Shown piece after piece: positions 45,862 to 54,786 of a DNA stretch of 64,000 bases. The notes below the pieces were generated by a model. It worked only from the letters and a program-made list of their open reading frames with translations. It ran no database searches and had not been told where the DNA came from. The translations under genes and the position numbers were made by a program. Within the stretch, counting starts at the first letter, position 1. Each line of letters starts with the position of its first letter. Source of the stretch: an uncultured Granulosicoccaceae bacterium (lineage in GTDB: Bacteria > Pseudomonadota > Gammaproteobacteria > Granulosicoccales > Granulosicoccaceae); the NCBI GenBank assembly GCA_938003855.1, contig CALKXD010000019.1:58844-122843 (forward strand), written 5' to 3'.

Positions 45862-46173
45862 CGCGTTATTCGTTGGTAGCTGTAACATCACCTTACGCGG
45901 CTCACGCTGACCGGTAGGCCGCTGGCGGACAAACGAGGTGACTCCGGCTTTCGGTTTCTATAGATGGGGCCACGCAACATGCACAGACTGGCACTGTCCA
46001 GCTACTGCAATACGTGCAAATTATTCTTAATAAAGATCTGCCTGGTGCATGTAGCAGTCCGCAACTGTCGATAAACAGGCCTGCCTGATGGCGTTGTTGA
46101 CGGTGCATTGACCCTGAAAAATGTTCAGGGCAGCGGCTTGGTGCGGCCGTCTATGAAACCGCTTGAACGTTTT
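45862..46173. other. 312-nt region between convergent rho and purD
   Basis: No gene is convincing. CCCTGAA (46112-46118) and TTCAGGG (46124-46130) form a perfect 7-bp stem near the purD stop, without a T-run on either strand. No classical terminator behind rho is visible, as expected for a gene that may use its own product. Confidence 0.35.
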
Positions 46174-47460
46174 TTAGCGGGCTTTTATTTTCGTCACTGC
46201 ACGGTGGCCGATATCCTTGCGATAAAACACACCCGGCCAGGTAACGGTATCGATTTCACTGTAAACCTGTGAGCGGGCATCAACGATATCCGTGCCGAGC
46301 GCTGTCGCACACACTACCCGACCGCCGCTGGTGTGCACCGAGTCCCCGTCGAGTGAAGTGCCGGCGTGAAACACTTTTACCTGATTGCTCACTTTATCGA
46401 GACCATTGATAGCGTCACCTTTACGATAGTCCTCGGGGTAACCCTGTGCGGCCAGCACCACACCAATAGCGGTCTCTTCTTTCCATTTTACTTCTGTCCC
46501 GCTGAGCTTGCCGTCAATCGCGGCATCGCACAGCGCCACCAGATCAGATTCGAGACGCATCATGATCGGCTGGGTTTCAGGATCGCCAAACCGCACGTTG
46601 TACTCCAGCACTTTGGCCTTGCCAGTGGCGTCGATCATTAAACCGGCATAGAGGAACCCGCAAAACTCATTGCCGTCGGCCACCATGCCAGCCACAGTCG
46701 GTTCTATAATCTCGTGCATTATTTGCTGATGCATGGCGGCGTCAATACCGATGGCAGGAGAATAAGCGCCCATGCCGCCGGTGTTGGGTCCGCTGTCCCC
46801 ATCGTCGCGCGCTTTATGATCCTGAGAGGTGGCCATCGGCACGATACCGTCGCGCCCGACCAGGCAAATAAAACTCAGTTCCTCGCCCTCTAAAAATTCT
46901 TCAACGACCACTCTGCTGCCGGCTGAGCCGAACCGGTTGCCAGCCAGCATATCGACAACAGCGGCCTCTGCCTGCTCGCGGGTCTCAGCCACAACAACAC
47001 CTTTACCGGCGGCCAGACCGTCAGCCTTGATGACCGGGGGGGTGTCATACTGGCGTATGTAATCGATGGCGGCTTGTGCGTCGGTAAAGCTTTGATAGCG
47101 GGCGGTTGGTATGTTGTGCCTTTCGAGAAACGCCTTGCAGAATGACTTGCTGCCCTCTAGTTGTGCAGCGTTGGCAGAAGGGCCGAAGATGCGGCAGTCG
47201 GCTGCAGTGAAGCGATCCACAATGCCGGCTACCAATGGCACTTCGGGCCCGACGATTGTCAGAGCGATCTCTTCTGCCATGCTGAATTCCAACAGGGCGT
47301 CAATGTCGGTCGCCGCGATATCGACATTGCTAACGTTATTCTCCAGCTGTGTACCGGCGTTACCCGGCGCCACATAAACCTGCTCGACCAGCGGTGATGC
47401 AGCGGCTTTCCAGGCCAGAGCATGTTCGCGTCCGCCGCCGCCAACGATAAGAATTTTCAT
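46174..47460 (-). CDS. purD: Phosphoribosylamine-glycine ligase
   Basis: About 428 residues from the ATG at 47460. ATP-grasp enzyme of purine synthesis that makes glycinamide ribonucleotide. It starts ILIVGGGGREHALAWK and has the ATP-grasp segments VIKADGLAAGKGVVVA, VVVEEFLEGEELSF, the conserved DHKARDDGDSGPNTGGMGAYSP and EYNVRFGDPETQ. The frame is open for 43 codons upstream without family similarity. Unlike many gammaproteobacteria, no purH is adjacent. Convergent with rho. Confidence 0.97.
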   Translation of the reverse strand: MKILIVGGGGREHALAWKAAASPLVEQVYVAPGNAGTQLENNVSNVDIAATDIDALLEFSMAEEIALTIVGPEVPLVAGIVDRFTAADCRIFGPSANAAQLEGSKSFCKAFLERHNIPTARYQSFTDAQAAIDYIRQYDTPPVIKADGLAAGKGVVVAETREQAEAAVVDMLAGNRFGSAGSRVVVEEFLEGEELSFICLVGRDGIVPMATSQDHKARDDGDSGPNTGGMGAYSPAIGIDAAMHQQIMHEIIEPTVAGMVADGNEFCGFLYAGLMIDATGKAKVLEYNVRFGDPETQPIMMRLESDLVALCDAAIDGKLSGTEVKWKEETAIGVVLAAQGYPEDYRKGDAINGLDKVSNQVKVFHAGTSLDGDSVHTSGGRVVCATALGTDIVDARSQVYSEIDTVTWPGVFYRKDIGHRAVTKIKAR

Positions 47461-47891
47461 GTGTTCTGCCAATGAGTTGGTGTTGTGTGCTGACGAAACC
47501 CGGGAGTGGAGAGGCGTAGATAACCGGCACCTGTCGGCAGGCAAATGATTGTGCAGGCCTCCCGGGACACGTCGTTTTTCTCCGGTCACAGGTGATTACA
47601 CAGCATGACTGCAGGCGCACCGGTGGTTGATGAAATCTTACGCTCTTGAGTAACCTGCACAATACCTTTGCTGTTTAAGGCGGGTATTCGCTGACACAGA
47701 AAGTAAAGCGCAACACGCAGCGCTAATCCGGGTAAATAATACCTGTTGGTGCAGATGAGATACAGTGCAAGTATAAACTTTAGCGCTTGCATCGAAGATA
47801 CCGTTGCGGTTTTATTTGCCATCGCCACCCGATGAAGTGAGTGGCAATCGCGTCGGGCGGTGAGTGGCTCAATTCTTTAGGGTGTAATGGC

Positions 47892-48836
47892 ATGTCAGTG
47901 ACAATCCCGTTTATAAAATCATTTGACTTCGACTATGGTGCTGTTGACGTGCTGTCGCCGATGGTACGGCGTGTCATCGCCAACAATCCGGGGTCGTTTA
48001 CTTTCACCGGCACCGGTACCTATATTATTGGCCGCGGTAACGTGGCCGTCATCGACCCGGGGCCGGCGGATCCGGCTCACGTCAGTGCCTTGTTGGAAGC
48101 GACCGCCGGCGAGACAATTACCCATATCTTTGTTACTCACACCCATATGGATCATTCGCCCGCCTGCCGCTTGCTGCAGCGTTTCTGTGACGCTGAAACT
48201 TTTGGTTTTGGCCGTCATGGCTACGGGCGCAGTTCCTACACCGCCGGTGAGTTTGGCGCGGATGACGACTTCGAACCCGATGTCAGGGTTGCTGATGGTC
48301 AGATTGTACGCGGTGGTGCGGTTGGTTCAGAGCCGACCGACTCACAATGGTCGCTGCGCTGTTTACATACCCCGGGTCACGCCAGCAATCATTTGAGTTT
48401 TTACCTGGCTGAGGAAAATGCTCTTTTCTGCGGAGATGCTGTGATGGGCTGGTCCACCACTATCGTGTCACCGCCCGATGGCAATATGAAAGACTACATG
48501 AGCACACTTGAACTGCTTCTTAAGCAGGATGTCGGCATCTACTACCCTACACATGGTGCGCCGATTCCGAATCCAGCAGAGTTTGTCAGCGCGCTGCGTG
48601 AACACCGCCGTGAGCGCGAGCAGCAAGTGCTTGACTGCCTGGCAGACGGACCCGCCAGCGTGGCCGAAATGGTGCCGGTGGTCTATCAGGATGTTGATCC
48701 ATCACTGCACCCCGCAGCGGCGCGCAGTTTATTTGCCACCATTGAATGTCTGGCAGAGCAGGGCCGTATACAGGCAGACGCAGGGGTGACCATTGACGCG
48801 CGTTACCAACTACCGGCTGATGCTGCATTCACTTGA
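47892..48836 (+). CDS. MBL-fold metallo-hydrolase, LACTB2-like
   Basis: About 314 residues from the ATG at 47892; the frame is open 17 codons further upstream. The metallo-beta-lactamase metal site reads THTHMDHSP, then HTPGHASNHLSF, GDAVMGWST and YYPTHGAPI. The opening NNPGSFTFTGTGTYIIG and the C-terminal winged helix (LREHRREREQQVLDCLADGPASVAEMV) identify the LACTB2-like group with a BLACT_WH domain; the human member is an RNA endonuclease, others are thioesterase-like. Substrate here is not known. It precedes a gene-poor kilobase. Confidence 0.9.
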   Translation: MSVTIPFIKSFDFDYGAVDVLSPMVRRVIANNPGSFTFTGTGTYIIGRGNVAVIDPGPADPAHVSALLEATAGETITHIFVTHTHMDHSPACRLLQRFCDAETFGFGRHGYGRSSYTAGEFGADDDFEPDVRVADGQIVRGGAVGSEPTDSQWSLRCLHTPGHASNHLSFYLAEENALFCGDAVMGWSTTIVSPPDGNMKDYMSTLELLLKQDVGIYYPTHGAPIPNPAEFVSALREHRREREQQVLDCLADGPASVAEMVPVVYQDVDPSLHPAAARSLFATIECLAEQGRIQADAGVTIDARYQLPADAAFT

Positions 48837-48990
48837 CAGAGTGTAATAACAGTACGGGAGAGACGCGCCTATGATCAACGGGCAGTACCGCTGATGTATC
48901 CAATTACCAGTTTGCTTTACAACAAGTTTCCGTGCTCCCCGTCGTGCGCCCCCGTAGGTGCAAGGGAGGCGCGGGGCTGAAGGAAAATTT

Positions 48991-49134
48991 ATGCGTTTGC
49001 CTAAAACGATTGTATGGATGGCACTGTTAGGGGCCTGGGTTGTCGGCCAGATTTTGCTGTGGACAGACCGCCGGGGGAGTCGACGACTCGCATCACAGCC
49101 TATCGGCAGTTCTATGTCGCTAAACCCGGAGTAG
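48991..49134 (+). CDS. Possible small membrane protein (47 residues)
   Basis: A short frame with a good ribosome-binding site (AAGGAAA, 5 nt before ATG). The product has one hydrophobic helix (residues about 5-24, IVWMALLGAWVVGQILLW), followed by a positive cluster DRRGSRR and a polar tail ending NPE. A GC-rich hairpin precedes it: CCCCG and CGCCCCC near 48938-48955 can pair with GGAGGCGCGGGG near 48965-48976. I do not recognise a family. It could be chance, but helix and Shine-Dalgarno together favour a real gene. Confidence 0.4.
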   Translation: MRLPKTIVWMALLGAWVVGQILLWTDRRGSRRLASQPIGSSMSLNPE

Positions 49135-49827
49135 CTGCCTGCGACTTTGCTGCGGGTGAACTGCGTTTGCCCGGTCAATTCGCTTCACCGGGATGACAAC
49201 GGCGGTGACGCCTTTGCGCTGTACTGTCCATGGTTGCTATGGCGAAACCGACATGCGTCGGCGTCAGGCATGCTGGTCGCTCGGGCTCGGATCACGTGAG
49301 CGTAGAACCTACACCGCGCACGCACGGCGCGTGTTGCTGCACGGGTGGTTTGCTGATGATTTTCCAGGGGAGGACGCTGGATTGAAAGGACCTTTGGTGG
49401 CCGGGCGTGTGCGGCACCCCGTGGTTAAGTGCGTGTAAGCGATAGAGTTTGACTCTGATCCGGTTTTGCTACCGGCCTGCTGCTGTGCGGTGTCGGGAAC
49501 TACCGGCCTTACTCGCGTGTCTGCGCCTATGGAGAAACTAAGCCACGGCGGGGTAGGCCGGTCTGTTGCAGGCAGACTTTGTCCACCTAAAAGATGCATC
49601 ATCGGGGCGGTGCTGTGTGCCGGGACAAGTGGTGGCTGATAAGTCGCCTCCAGCACACCGGGATCATTCTAGATCTTCAGCAGGTCTGCACCGGAAACGC
49701 GAACAAAGCGCTATGGCTACAGTGGACGAACGCAGGCACTTAATGTTTATATCCTGCGCCGGGCCTTATCTGTCGGGTCTAGTGTGAGTGATGGATGTGT
49801 TGTCGCGAAAAACAGAGTTAACGTCAA
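49135..49827. other. 693-nt gene-poor region upstream of the selD fusion with competing stems
   Basis: No frame here looks coding. ACCGGCCT occurs twice (49471-49478, 49502-49509). The first copy can pair with CCGGT just upstream (49460-49464, 6-nt loop); the second, or the first, can pair with AGGCCGGT at 49555-49562. That last element overlaps a small hairpin GTCTG/CAGAC (49561-49577) followed by TTTGT. Mutually exclusive pairing of this kind is seen in attenuators and riboswitches. I could not match it to a known RNA class. Confidence 0.45.
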
Positions 49828-52011
49828 TTGATTGAAAGAGATCTAGTATTCATCGGGGGGGGGCATACTCACGCACTGGTGATTCGGCGGCTTGCCATGC
49901 GGCCGTTAGCGAATGTCAGAATTACGCTGATCTCGGAGCAATCCCTGACGCCGTATTCCGGTATGTTGCCCGGCTTTGTAGCGGGACACTATACGCTTGA
50001 GGAAACCCATGTTGATCTCAATCGATTGTGTCAGTGGGCCAATGTTCGCTGGATAAAAGGGACCGTCACTGCAATAAACCCTGATGATAAAACGGTAGTG
50101 GTGCGGGATCATCCGGCGATCTCCTACGACAAACTCAGCCTTGATACGGGGTCGACGCCCGATCTCTCTGTACCGGGCGCTGATAAATTTGCCGTCGGGG
50201 TTAAACCAGTCAGTCACTTCAATCAGATCTGGGGCGGTCTGTTAACCGCGGCGCAAGAGAAAAACGTGGGTGGCTGGGGTGTGATTGGTGCCGGTGCCGG
50301 TGGTGTAGAGCTGGTGCTTGCGATGGCACACCGCCTGCGGGAGGCAAACCGTCTGCGTCTGCATCTGCTGTATTCCAGCGAGCGGGTATTGCCCGGTTAC
50401 CCGGACAAGCTGATTGCAAAGGTCGAGCACGCCTTAGACGAGTTTTCAATTACCTGTCACCCCAACTTTCGGGTGGCCAATGTTTCTGCCACCGGGGTGC
50501 AGTCCCGCGAAGGCGAGACCGTGCTGCTTGATAAAAGTATCTGGTGCACCGGTGCTGCCAGTGCCGACTGGCCTGCGGCTAGCGGGCTTGCGGTGACGGA
50601 TCGCGGGTTCATTGCGGTTAATCGCTTTTTGCAGTCCACCAGTCACAGCGATATCTTTGCTGTTGGCGACTGCTCTGACATGCTTGATGATCCCAGGCCA
50701 AAGGCTGGTGTCTACGCGGTTCGGCAGGCGCCGTTTCTGGCGGACAACCTGCGTGCTGCGTTCAGTGCAAAACCTATGCGGCCATTGAAGCTGCAACGTG
50801 ATTTTTTATCACTGCTGTCGCTAGGCGACAAAACCGCCGTGGGGTGTCGCGCCGGTTTCGTCGCCTCCGGTAAGTGGGTCTGGAAACTGAAGCACGCCAT
50901 TGACGATAAATTCATGCATAAGCTTAATGAACCGCACCGCAATGGCAACGGCAAGATGGCGATGACCGTGGCAGACCCGGATGAGCCGATGCATTGTGCC
51001 GGTTGCGGCAGTAAACTTGGCCCGGATCTGATCCGGGGAAATTTGTCATCGCTTCCGGCGTTTGAGAATGATGCCGTAACACCGGCCCTGTCCAATGCTG
51101 AAGACGCGAGTTTGTGGCGAGTACCGGCCAATCGAACCGTGGTCCAGAGTATCGATGGTTTTCGCAGTTTCTCGCGGGACCTGGCGCGCTTCGGTGCCGT
51201 CTGCGTCAATCATTCACTCAGTGATCTGTATGCCATGGGGGCCACGCCGGTAACCGCACAGGTGTGGGTTAATCTGGCTTATTCCCACCCGCGCATACAG
51301 CGTCGGGATCATCGCTTATTGATGGCCGGTATAGCCGGATCGCTAGAGCGGCAGCGCGTAACTCTGGCCGGTGGCCACAGCACCGAAGGACAGGAGACCC
51401 ATGTTGCCGTGGTCGCCAATGGCGAGGTTGACGAAGAATGTCTCTGGCGAAAAAATACACTGCGCGAAAATGATGTACTGGTGCTCACCAAAGCGCTTGG
51501 CAGTGGCACCATACTCGCGGCCGACATGCAGGCACGCGCGCCGGCCAAAGCGGTCGATGCGGCCTGGGCGGCGATGCTTGAATCTAACCGGGAGGCCGCA
51601 AATCTATTGTCAGCCGCAAAGCCTGCCGCCGTCACCGATGTGACCGGTTTCGGGTTGATCGGGCACTTACTTGAAATGCTGGCCGGCAGTGCAGTTCGGG
51701 CCGAAATTGACCTCGGTGGAGTGCCACTGCTGGACGGCGCGCTCGAACTCACCGAAGCTGGTTTTCAATCAACGCTGTATCCGCAATTGCAGCCCGGCTT
51801 ACTGCAGTGCGACAGGCCTGGTGTGGCGGCGATTGACATCGATGCTGCTGCAGAAGTGCGGTTGTTACTCGATCCGCAAACCAGCGGCGGTCTGCTGGTA
51901 TCCATGGATCGAATCTCTGCAGATACCTTTATTGATCAATACCCCGCGGCCTGCATTATCGGCACTGTTGTCGCCAACGAAAATAAGCGGCCTGCCATCA
52001 CGCTGTGCTAG
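49828..52011 (+). CDS. selD: Selenide, water dikinase fused to an FAD/NAD(P) oxidoreductase
   Basis: 727 residues from a TTG; an in-frame stop at 49819 leaves it the only likely early start. Residues 1-370 form an NDH-2-like disulfide-oxidoreductase fold: FAD site DLVFIGGGHTHAL, NAD site WGVIGAGAGGVEL, and FAVGDCSD near the end. Residues about 385-727 are SelD, which makes selenophosphate from selenide and ATP. Its active-site loop CAGCGSK (390-396) keeps the catalytic Cys393 and Lys396; the second cysteine of E. coli GCK is Ser395. Later motifs VCVNHSLSDLYAMGA and GGHSTEG are conserved. Such fusions are known in marine bacteria. No selA, selB, selC or mnmH is in the window. Confidence 0.95.
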   Translation: MIERDLVFIGGGHTHALVIRRLAMRPLANVRITLISEQSLTPYSGMLPGFVAGHYTLEETHVDLNRLCQWANVRWIKGTVTAINPDDKTVVVRDHPAISYDKLSLDTGSTPDLSVPGADKFAVGVKPVSHFNQIWGGLLTAAQEKNVGGWGVIGAGAGGVELVLAMAHRLREANRLRLHLLYSSERVLPGYPDKLIAKVEHALDEFSITCHPNFRVANVSATGVQSREGETVLLDKSIWCTGAASADWPAASGLAVTDRGFIAVNRFLQSTSHSDIFAVGDCSDMLDDPRPKAGVYAVRQAPFLADNLRAAFSAKPMRPLKLQRDFLSLLSLGDKTAVGCRAGFVASGKWVWKLKHAIDDKFMHKLNEPHRNGNGKMAMTVADPDEPMHCAGCGSKLGPDLIRGNLSSLPAFENDAVTPALSNAEDASLWRVPANRTVVQSIDGFRSFSRDLARFGAVCVNHSLSDLYAMGATPVTAQVWVNLAYSHPRIQRRDHRLLMAGIAGSLERQRVTLAGGHSTEGQETHVAVVANGEVDEECLWRKNTLRENDVLVLTKALGSGTILAADMQARAPAKAVDAAWAAMLESNREAANLLSAAKPAAVTDVTGFGLIGHLLEMLAGSAVRAEIDLGGVPLLDGALELTEAGFQSTLYPQLQPGLLQCDRPGVAAIDIDAAAEVRLLLDPQTSGGLLVSMDRISADTFIDQYPAACIIGTVVANENKRPAITLC
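49855..49863 (+). repeat. G9 homopolymer in codons 10-12 of the selD fusion
   Basis: Nine consecutive G encode the glycines of the FAD-binding motif near the start of the fusion protein. A slip of one base would shift the frame after residue 12. Confidence 0.9.
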
Positions 52012-52174
52012 CCGGGTATCAGCCGGGCGGTTGAGTCCCGGCGCTGAGCGTTGCAGCGCGTTGAGCCGGCCAGGCGCTGCATAGAGGGTTCTGCCGAATA
52101 AGCATCAATGGCCTTAATCGAGTAAAGTTATGCCATGACGCACTCTCTATTGCCTATAACAATCTATCCAGCTT

Positions 52175-52915
52175 ATGGACGCTGATTACCCGTTGTTTCG
52201 GCCGGCCGGTGATGCTGCCTTGCTGATTGAGTTTGGCGCAGCACTCGATTTACAGGTCAATCGGCAGGTGCAGATTTTTGATGCCTGGCTGACCCGCGAA
52301 CAATTACCTGGTGTGCTGGAAACCGCACCGACCTTGCGTTCGGTTCTGGTGCGTTTTGATCCGCTGGTCGTCGATATAGAAACCCTGCAACAACGGTTGG
52401 GTGAGATGCTGGCCCGTGATCTTTGGAAAAATGATACGGGCAGTATGGTGGTGATGCGTTGGCAGTTGCCGATTTATTATGGTGGCGATACCGGCGACGA
52501 TATTGCCGAAGTTGCCACCCTGCTAGGGGTGTCGGTAGCGGATACGATCAAGCGCCATACCGCGACCGCGCAGCGGGTATTGACCCTCGGTTTTGCACCG
52601 GGCTTTATGTACACCGGCCTGTTGTGTGACGACTGGAATTTCCCGCGCCTGAACTACGTTAAGCCCTCTGTACCGGCGGGCGCGATATCGGTTGCCGTGC
52701 GGCAAACAGTGATTACATCAACCGAGATTCCAACCGGCTGGCGTACCATCGGCCGCACCCCTTTCAGTAACTTTGCGCCATCCTGCGATCCGGCTTTTTT
52801 GATTAGCCCGGGAGATGAACTTTGCTTTGTTGCCATTGATGAAATGCGCTATGCCGAACTCACCGAGCAGCAGCAGGCGGGTGAAGCCATTCTGACGTCA
52901 GAGCGTATCGCATGA
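52175..52915 (+). CDS. pxpB: 5-oxoprolinase subunit PxpB (KipI family)
   Basis: 246 residues. The family start FRPAGDAALLIEFG, the middle LTLGFAPGFMYTGLL and the end RTPFSNFAPSCDPAFLISPGDEL are characteristic of PxpB/KipI, a cyclophilin-like fold. With PxpA and PxpC it hydrolyses 5-oxoproline to glutamate using ATP. Its stop overlaps the start of pxpC by 4 nt (ATGA). It lies 163 nt after selD. A catalytic partner gene pxpA (LamB/YcsF family) is not in the window. Confidence 0.94.
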   Translation: MDADYPLFRPAGDAALLIEFGAALDLQVNRQVQIFDAWLTREQLPGVLETAPTLRSVLVRFDPLVVDIETLQQRLGEMLARDLWKNDTGSMVVMRWQLPIYYGGDTGDDIAEVATLLGVSVADTIKRHTATAQRVLTLGFAPGFMYTGLLCDDWNFPRLNYVKPSVPAGAISVAVRQTVITSTEIPTGWRTIGRTPFSNFAPSCDPAFLISPGDELCFVAIDEMRYAELTEQQQAGEAILTSERIA

Positions 52916-53937
52916 GTGGCCGGTTGCGGGTACTGCAAGCGGGGCCGGCAATGACGGTGCAGGATGCCGGGCGTCCGGGCTACCAGCGCTATGGCGTGGC
53001 TGAAGGTGGCGCGATGGATCAACACGCACTTGCGGAAGGCAATGCCCTACTGTTGCAAAACACCGACACCGCGGTGCTGGAGATGGCCGTCGCCGGCGGA
53101 CAGTTTCAGGTGATTGATGCGCCATTGCAGTTGGCCACCAGTGGATGCCGCATGGATCTTTTCGTCGACGATCAGCCATTGCCCTGGCGCAGTAATTTTC
53201 TGGTCAATCCCGGGCAGGTGATTCGCATCGGCCAGGCACGCGGTGGCGTGTATGGCTATTTGCACGTGCAGGGGGGATTCGATGTTCCTCTGATTCTGGG
53301 TTCCCGATCAACGCACACGCGTGCGGGCTTTGGTGGTTTTCAAGGCCGAAGCTTAGCCAGCGGCGATGAGCTTGTCGCAATGGTCGCCGCCCCGACTGAG
53401 GTCAGATGCCGTCGTCTGCCCGAGCCGCACTATCTTGAACGTCGCGAAATAAGAATTGTGCGGGGCGCACAGGCGCATCTTTTCTCGGACAGTAACCGCT
53501 CAACGTTTCTCCATGCAGACTTTCGAATGTCATCCAGACGCGATCGCATGGGAGCACGCCTCGAAACGGATGCTGATAGCTTTGCCGCCAGCGGCGGTTT
53601 GACAGGGATTTCTGATGCGGTGGTTGCCGGTGACGTTCAAGTGACCGGTGATGGCGTTGCCACCGTACTGCTGGCTGATCGACAACCGACCGGTGGCTAC
53701 CCGCGTATTGCTACGGTAATAAGCGCAGATCTGGCGGCGATGGCGCAACTGCCCACTAATGCCGCGTTTTCCTTCAAGCTGGTTTCCATGCAGGAGGCGG
53801 TCAGTGCAATGCGTCAGCAGCGGTTGGCACTGGCGGGGCTACCAGCCAGTTGTACACCTCTGGTCAGAGATCCGGCTGACGTGCCGGATCTGCTGCGCTA
53901 TAACCTTATAGATGGTGCGATAAACGCGCAGGATTGA
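52912..53937 (+). CDS. pxpC: 5-oxoprolinase subunit PxpC (KipA/AHS2 family)
   Basis: 341 residues. The opening LQAGPAMTVQDAGRPGYQRYGVAEGGAMDQ and GYLHVQGGFDVPLILGSRSTHTRAGFGGFQGR are the classic signature of the biotin-dependent-carboxylase-like AHS2 domain, as is DRQPTGGYPRIATVI. Partner of PxpB, and translationally coupled to it. The C-terminal part after about residue 300 is short and Ala/Leu-rich. It is convergent with the PilZ gene after 26 nt. Confidence 0.94.
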   Translation: MSGRLRVLQAGPAMTVQDAGRPGYQRYGVAEGGAMDQHALAEGNALLLQNTDTAVLEMAVAGGQFQVIDAPLQLATSGCRMDLFVDDQPLPWRSNFLVNPGQVIRIGQARGGVYGYLHVQGGFDVPLILGSRSTHTRAGFGGFQGRSLASGDELVAMVAAPTEVRCRRLPEPHYLERREIRIVRGAQAHLFSDSNRSTFLHADFRMSSRRDRMGARLETDADSFAASGGLTGISDAVVAGDVQVTGDGVATVLLADRQPTGGYPRIATVISADLAAMAQLPTNAAFSFKLVSMQEAVSAMRQQRLALAGLPASCTPLVRDPADVPDLLRYNLIDGAINAQD

Positions 53938-53963
53938 TCCAATAGCACACTACCGGGAGCCGC

Positions 53964-54407
53964 CTAGCTCGCAATTGCGGCGTAGTTGTATACCCGGCAG
54001 TTACTGGACGTTTGCTGCAGCACGTATTCTATATGCTGGTCCAGCAGACTGAGGGCCTGGTTGTCGATGCCGGTAAATTTCACACGTGCGTCAAAGCGGC
54101 TGACGCCAGTGGTGTCTTTTACTTCGGTGGAAGACAAAACCTTTGCCGCCAGCGATACCGTCTGGCACTGTGGTCCCAGGCACATCGTCAACGTTATTTT
54201 CCCATCAGTCGGCAGGCGTTGCTCATGCTGAAAGTGCAGTCCAGCGTTACTCAGCTTAACGACATGAGTCGGGTTTGTGCCGAGCGGAGCGGTATCATTA
54301 GTGTTATTAGCGTGTTCTACACGCATGGCAAGTGCATCCGATACGCGCAGACTTTTGCGGCGATCTGATTGAATATTCCCGGGTGCGGAGGTTGTAGCCT
54401 TCGTCAT
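53964..54407 (-). CDS. PilZ domain protein
   Basis: 147 residues with one PilZ-like domain (about 15-135). The c-di-GMP-binding RxxxR motif is visible as RRKSLRV, while the second motif (D/N-x-S-x-x-G) reads KLSNAG, with Lys in the first position. Binding may therefore be weakened. A Cys near the end (SNCRVYNYAAIAS) and the beta-strand pattern match other small PilZ proteins. It would read out cyclic-di-GMP in the cytoplasm. It lies alone between pxpC and uppP; the GGDEF-EAL protein of this window is 45 kb away. Confidence 0.7.
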   Translation of the reverse strand: MTKATTSAPGNIQSDRRKSLRVSDALAMRVEHANNTNDTAPLGTNPTHVVKLSNAGLHFQHEQRLPTDGKITLTMCLGPQCQTVSLAAKVLSSTEVKDTTGVSRFDARVKFTGIDNQALSLLDQHIEYVLQQTSSNCRVYNYAAIAS

Positions 54408-54786
54408 TATTTTTTAGTCCTTGTGGATACTACTTACTGCCGTAATGCATTGAAAGATAGGGGCGGTATGGTCTGCAATTTATCAAACTGGATCTGTGTT
54501 GTGATTCACATTCAAAGGGTCGGTAAGGTGTACTGCCTGCTAATCTGTAAACAGCTGGCGAAGCAAACCGTCCCGAGGCGCGCAATCGAACGGTGATCAC
54601 GTAAGCTGGTATAGAAAAAGCCAGGGGGCTCGGGGCTTCTTATGCCGGTGAGTGATATTCACGGCACCGCAGCATCAGACTTGTAGCATTAGCATAGCAA
54701 TGCCGTCATGACGTAAAGGTTGCTGTTTGGCATGGTGATTCTGGTCGGGCGCAGGAAACCCGCCCGACCCCGATACTGCGTTCCGG
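54408..54786. other. 379-nt spacer between PilZ gene and uppP
   Basis: No gene is seen. A hairpin GGTCGGGCG (54743-54751)/CGCCCGACC (54761-54769) lies 18 nt after the uppP stop on the minus strand but has no T-run. The remaining part is AT-richer (near 54400-54530) and should hold the PilZ gene's promoter. Confidence 0.45.

Noticed and set aside
47586..47828. Minus-strand frame of 80 residues upstream of purD
   Set aside because: No ribosome-binding site, no family likeness and it runs into the purD leader; most likely chance.
49193..49438. Plus-strand frame of 81 residues in the gene-poor kilobase
   Set aside because: Arg/Cys/His-rich composition typical of random GC-rich sequence, no helix or domain, no good start site.
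49541..49562. Resemblance to the AGCCACGG segment of GEMM cyclic-di-GMP riboswitches
   Set aside because: The upstream GGGCAAACC and GAAA tetraloop parts are missing, so the match is too short.
49440..49827. Possible selenocysteine tRNA upstream of selD
   Set aside because: No T-arm GGTTCRA motif on either strand and no 8-bp acceptor stem found.
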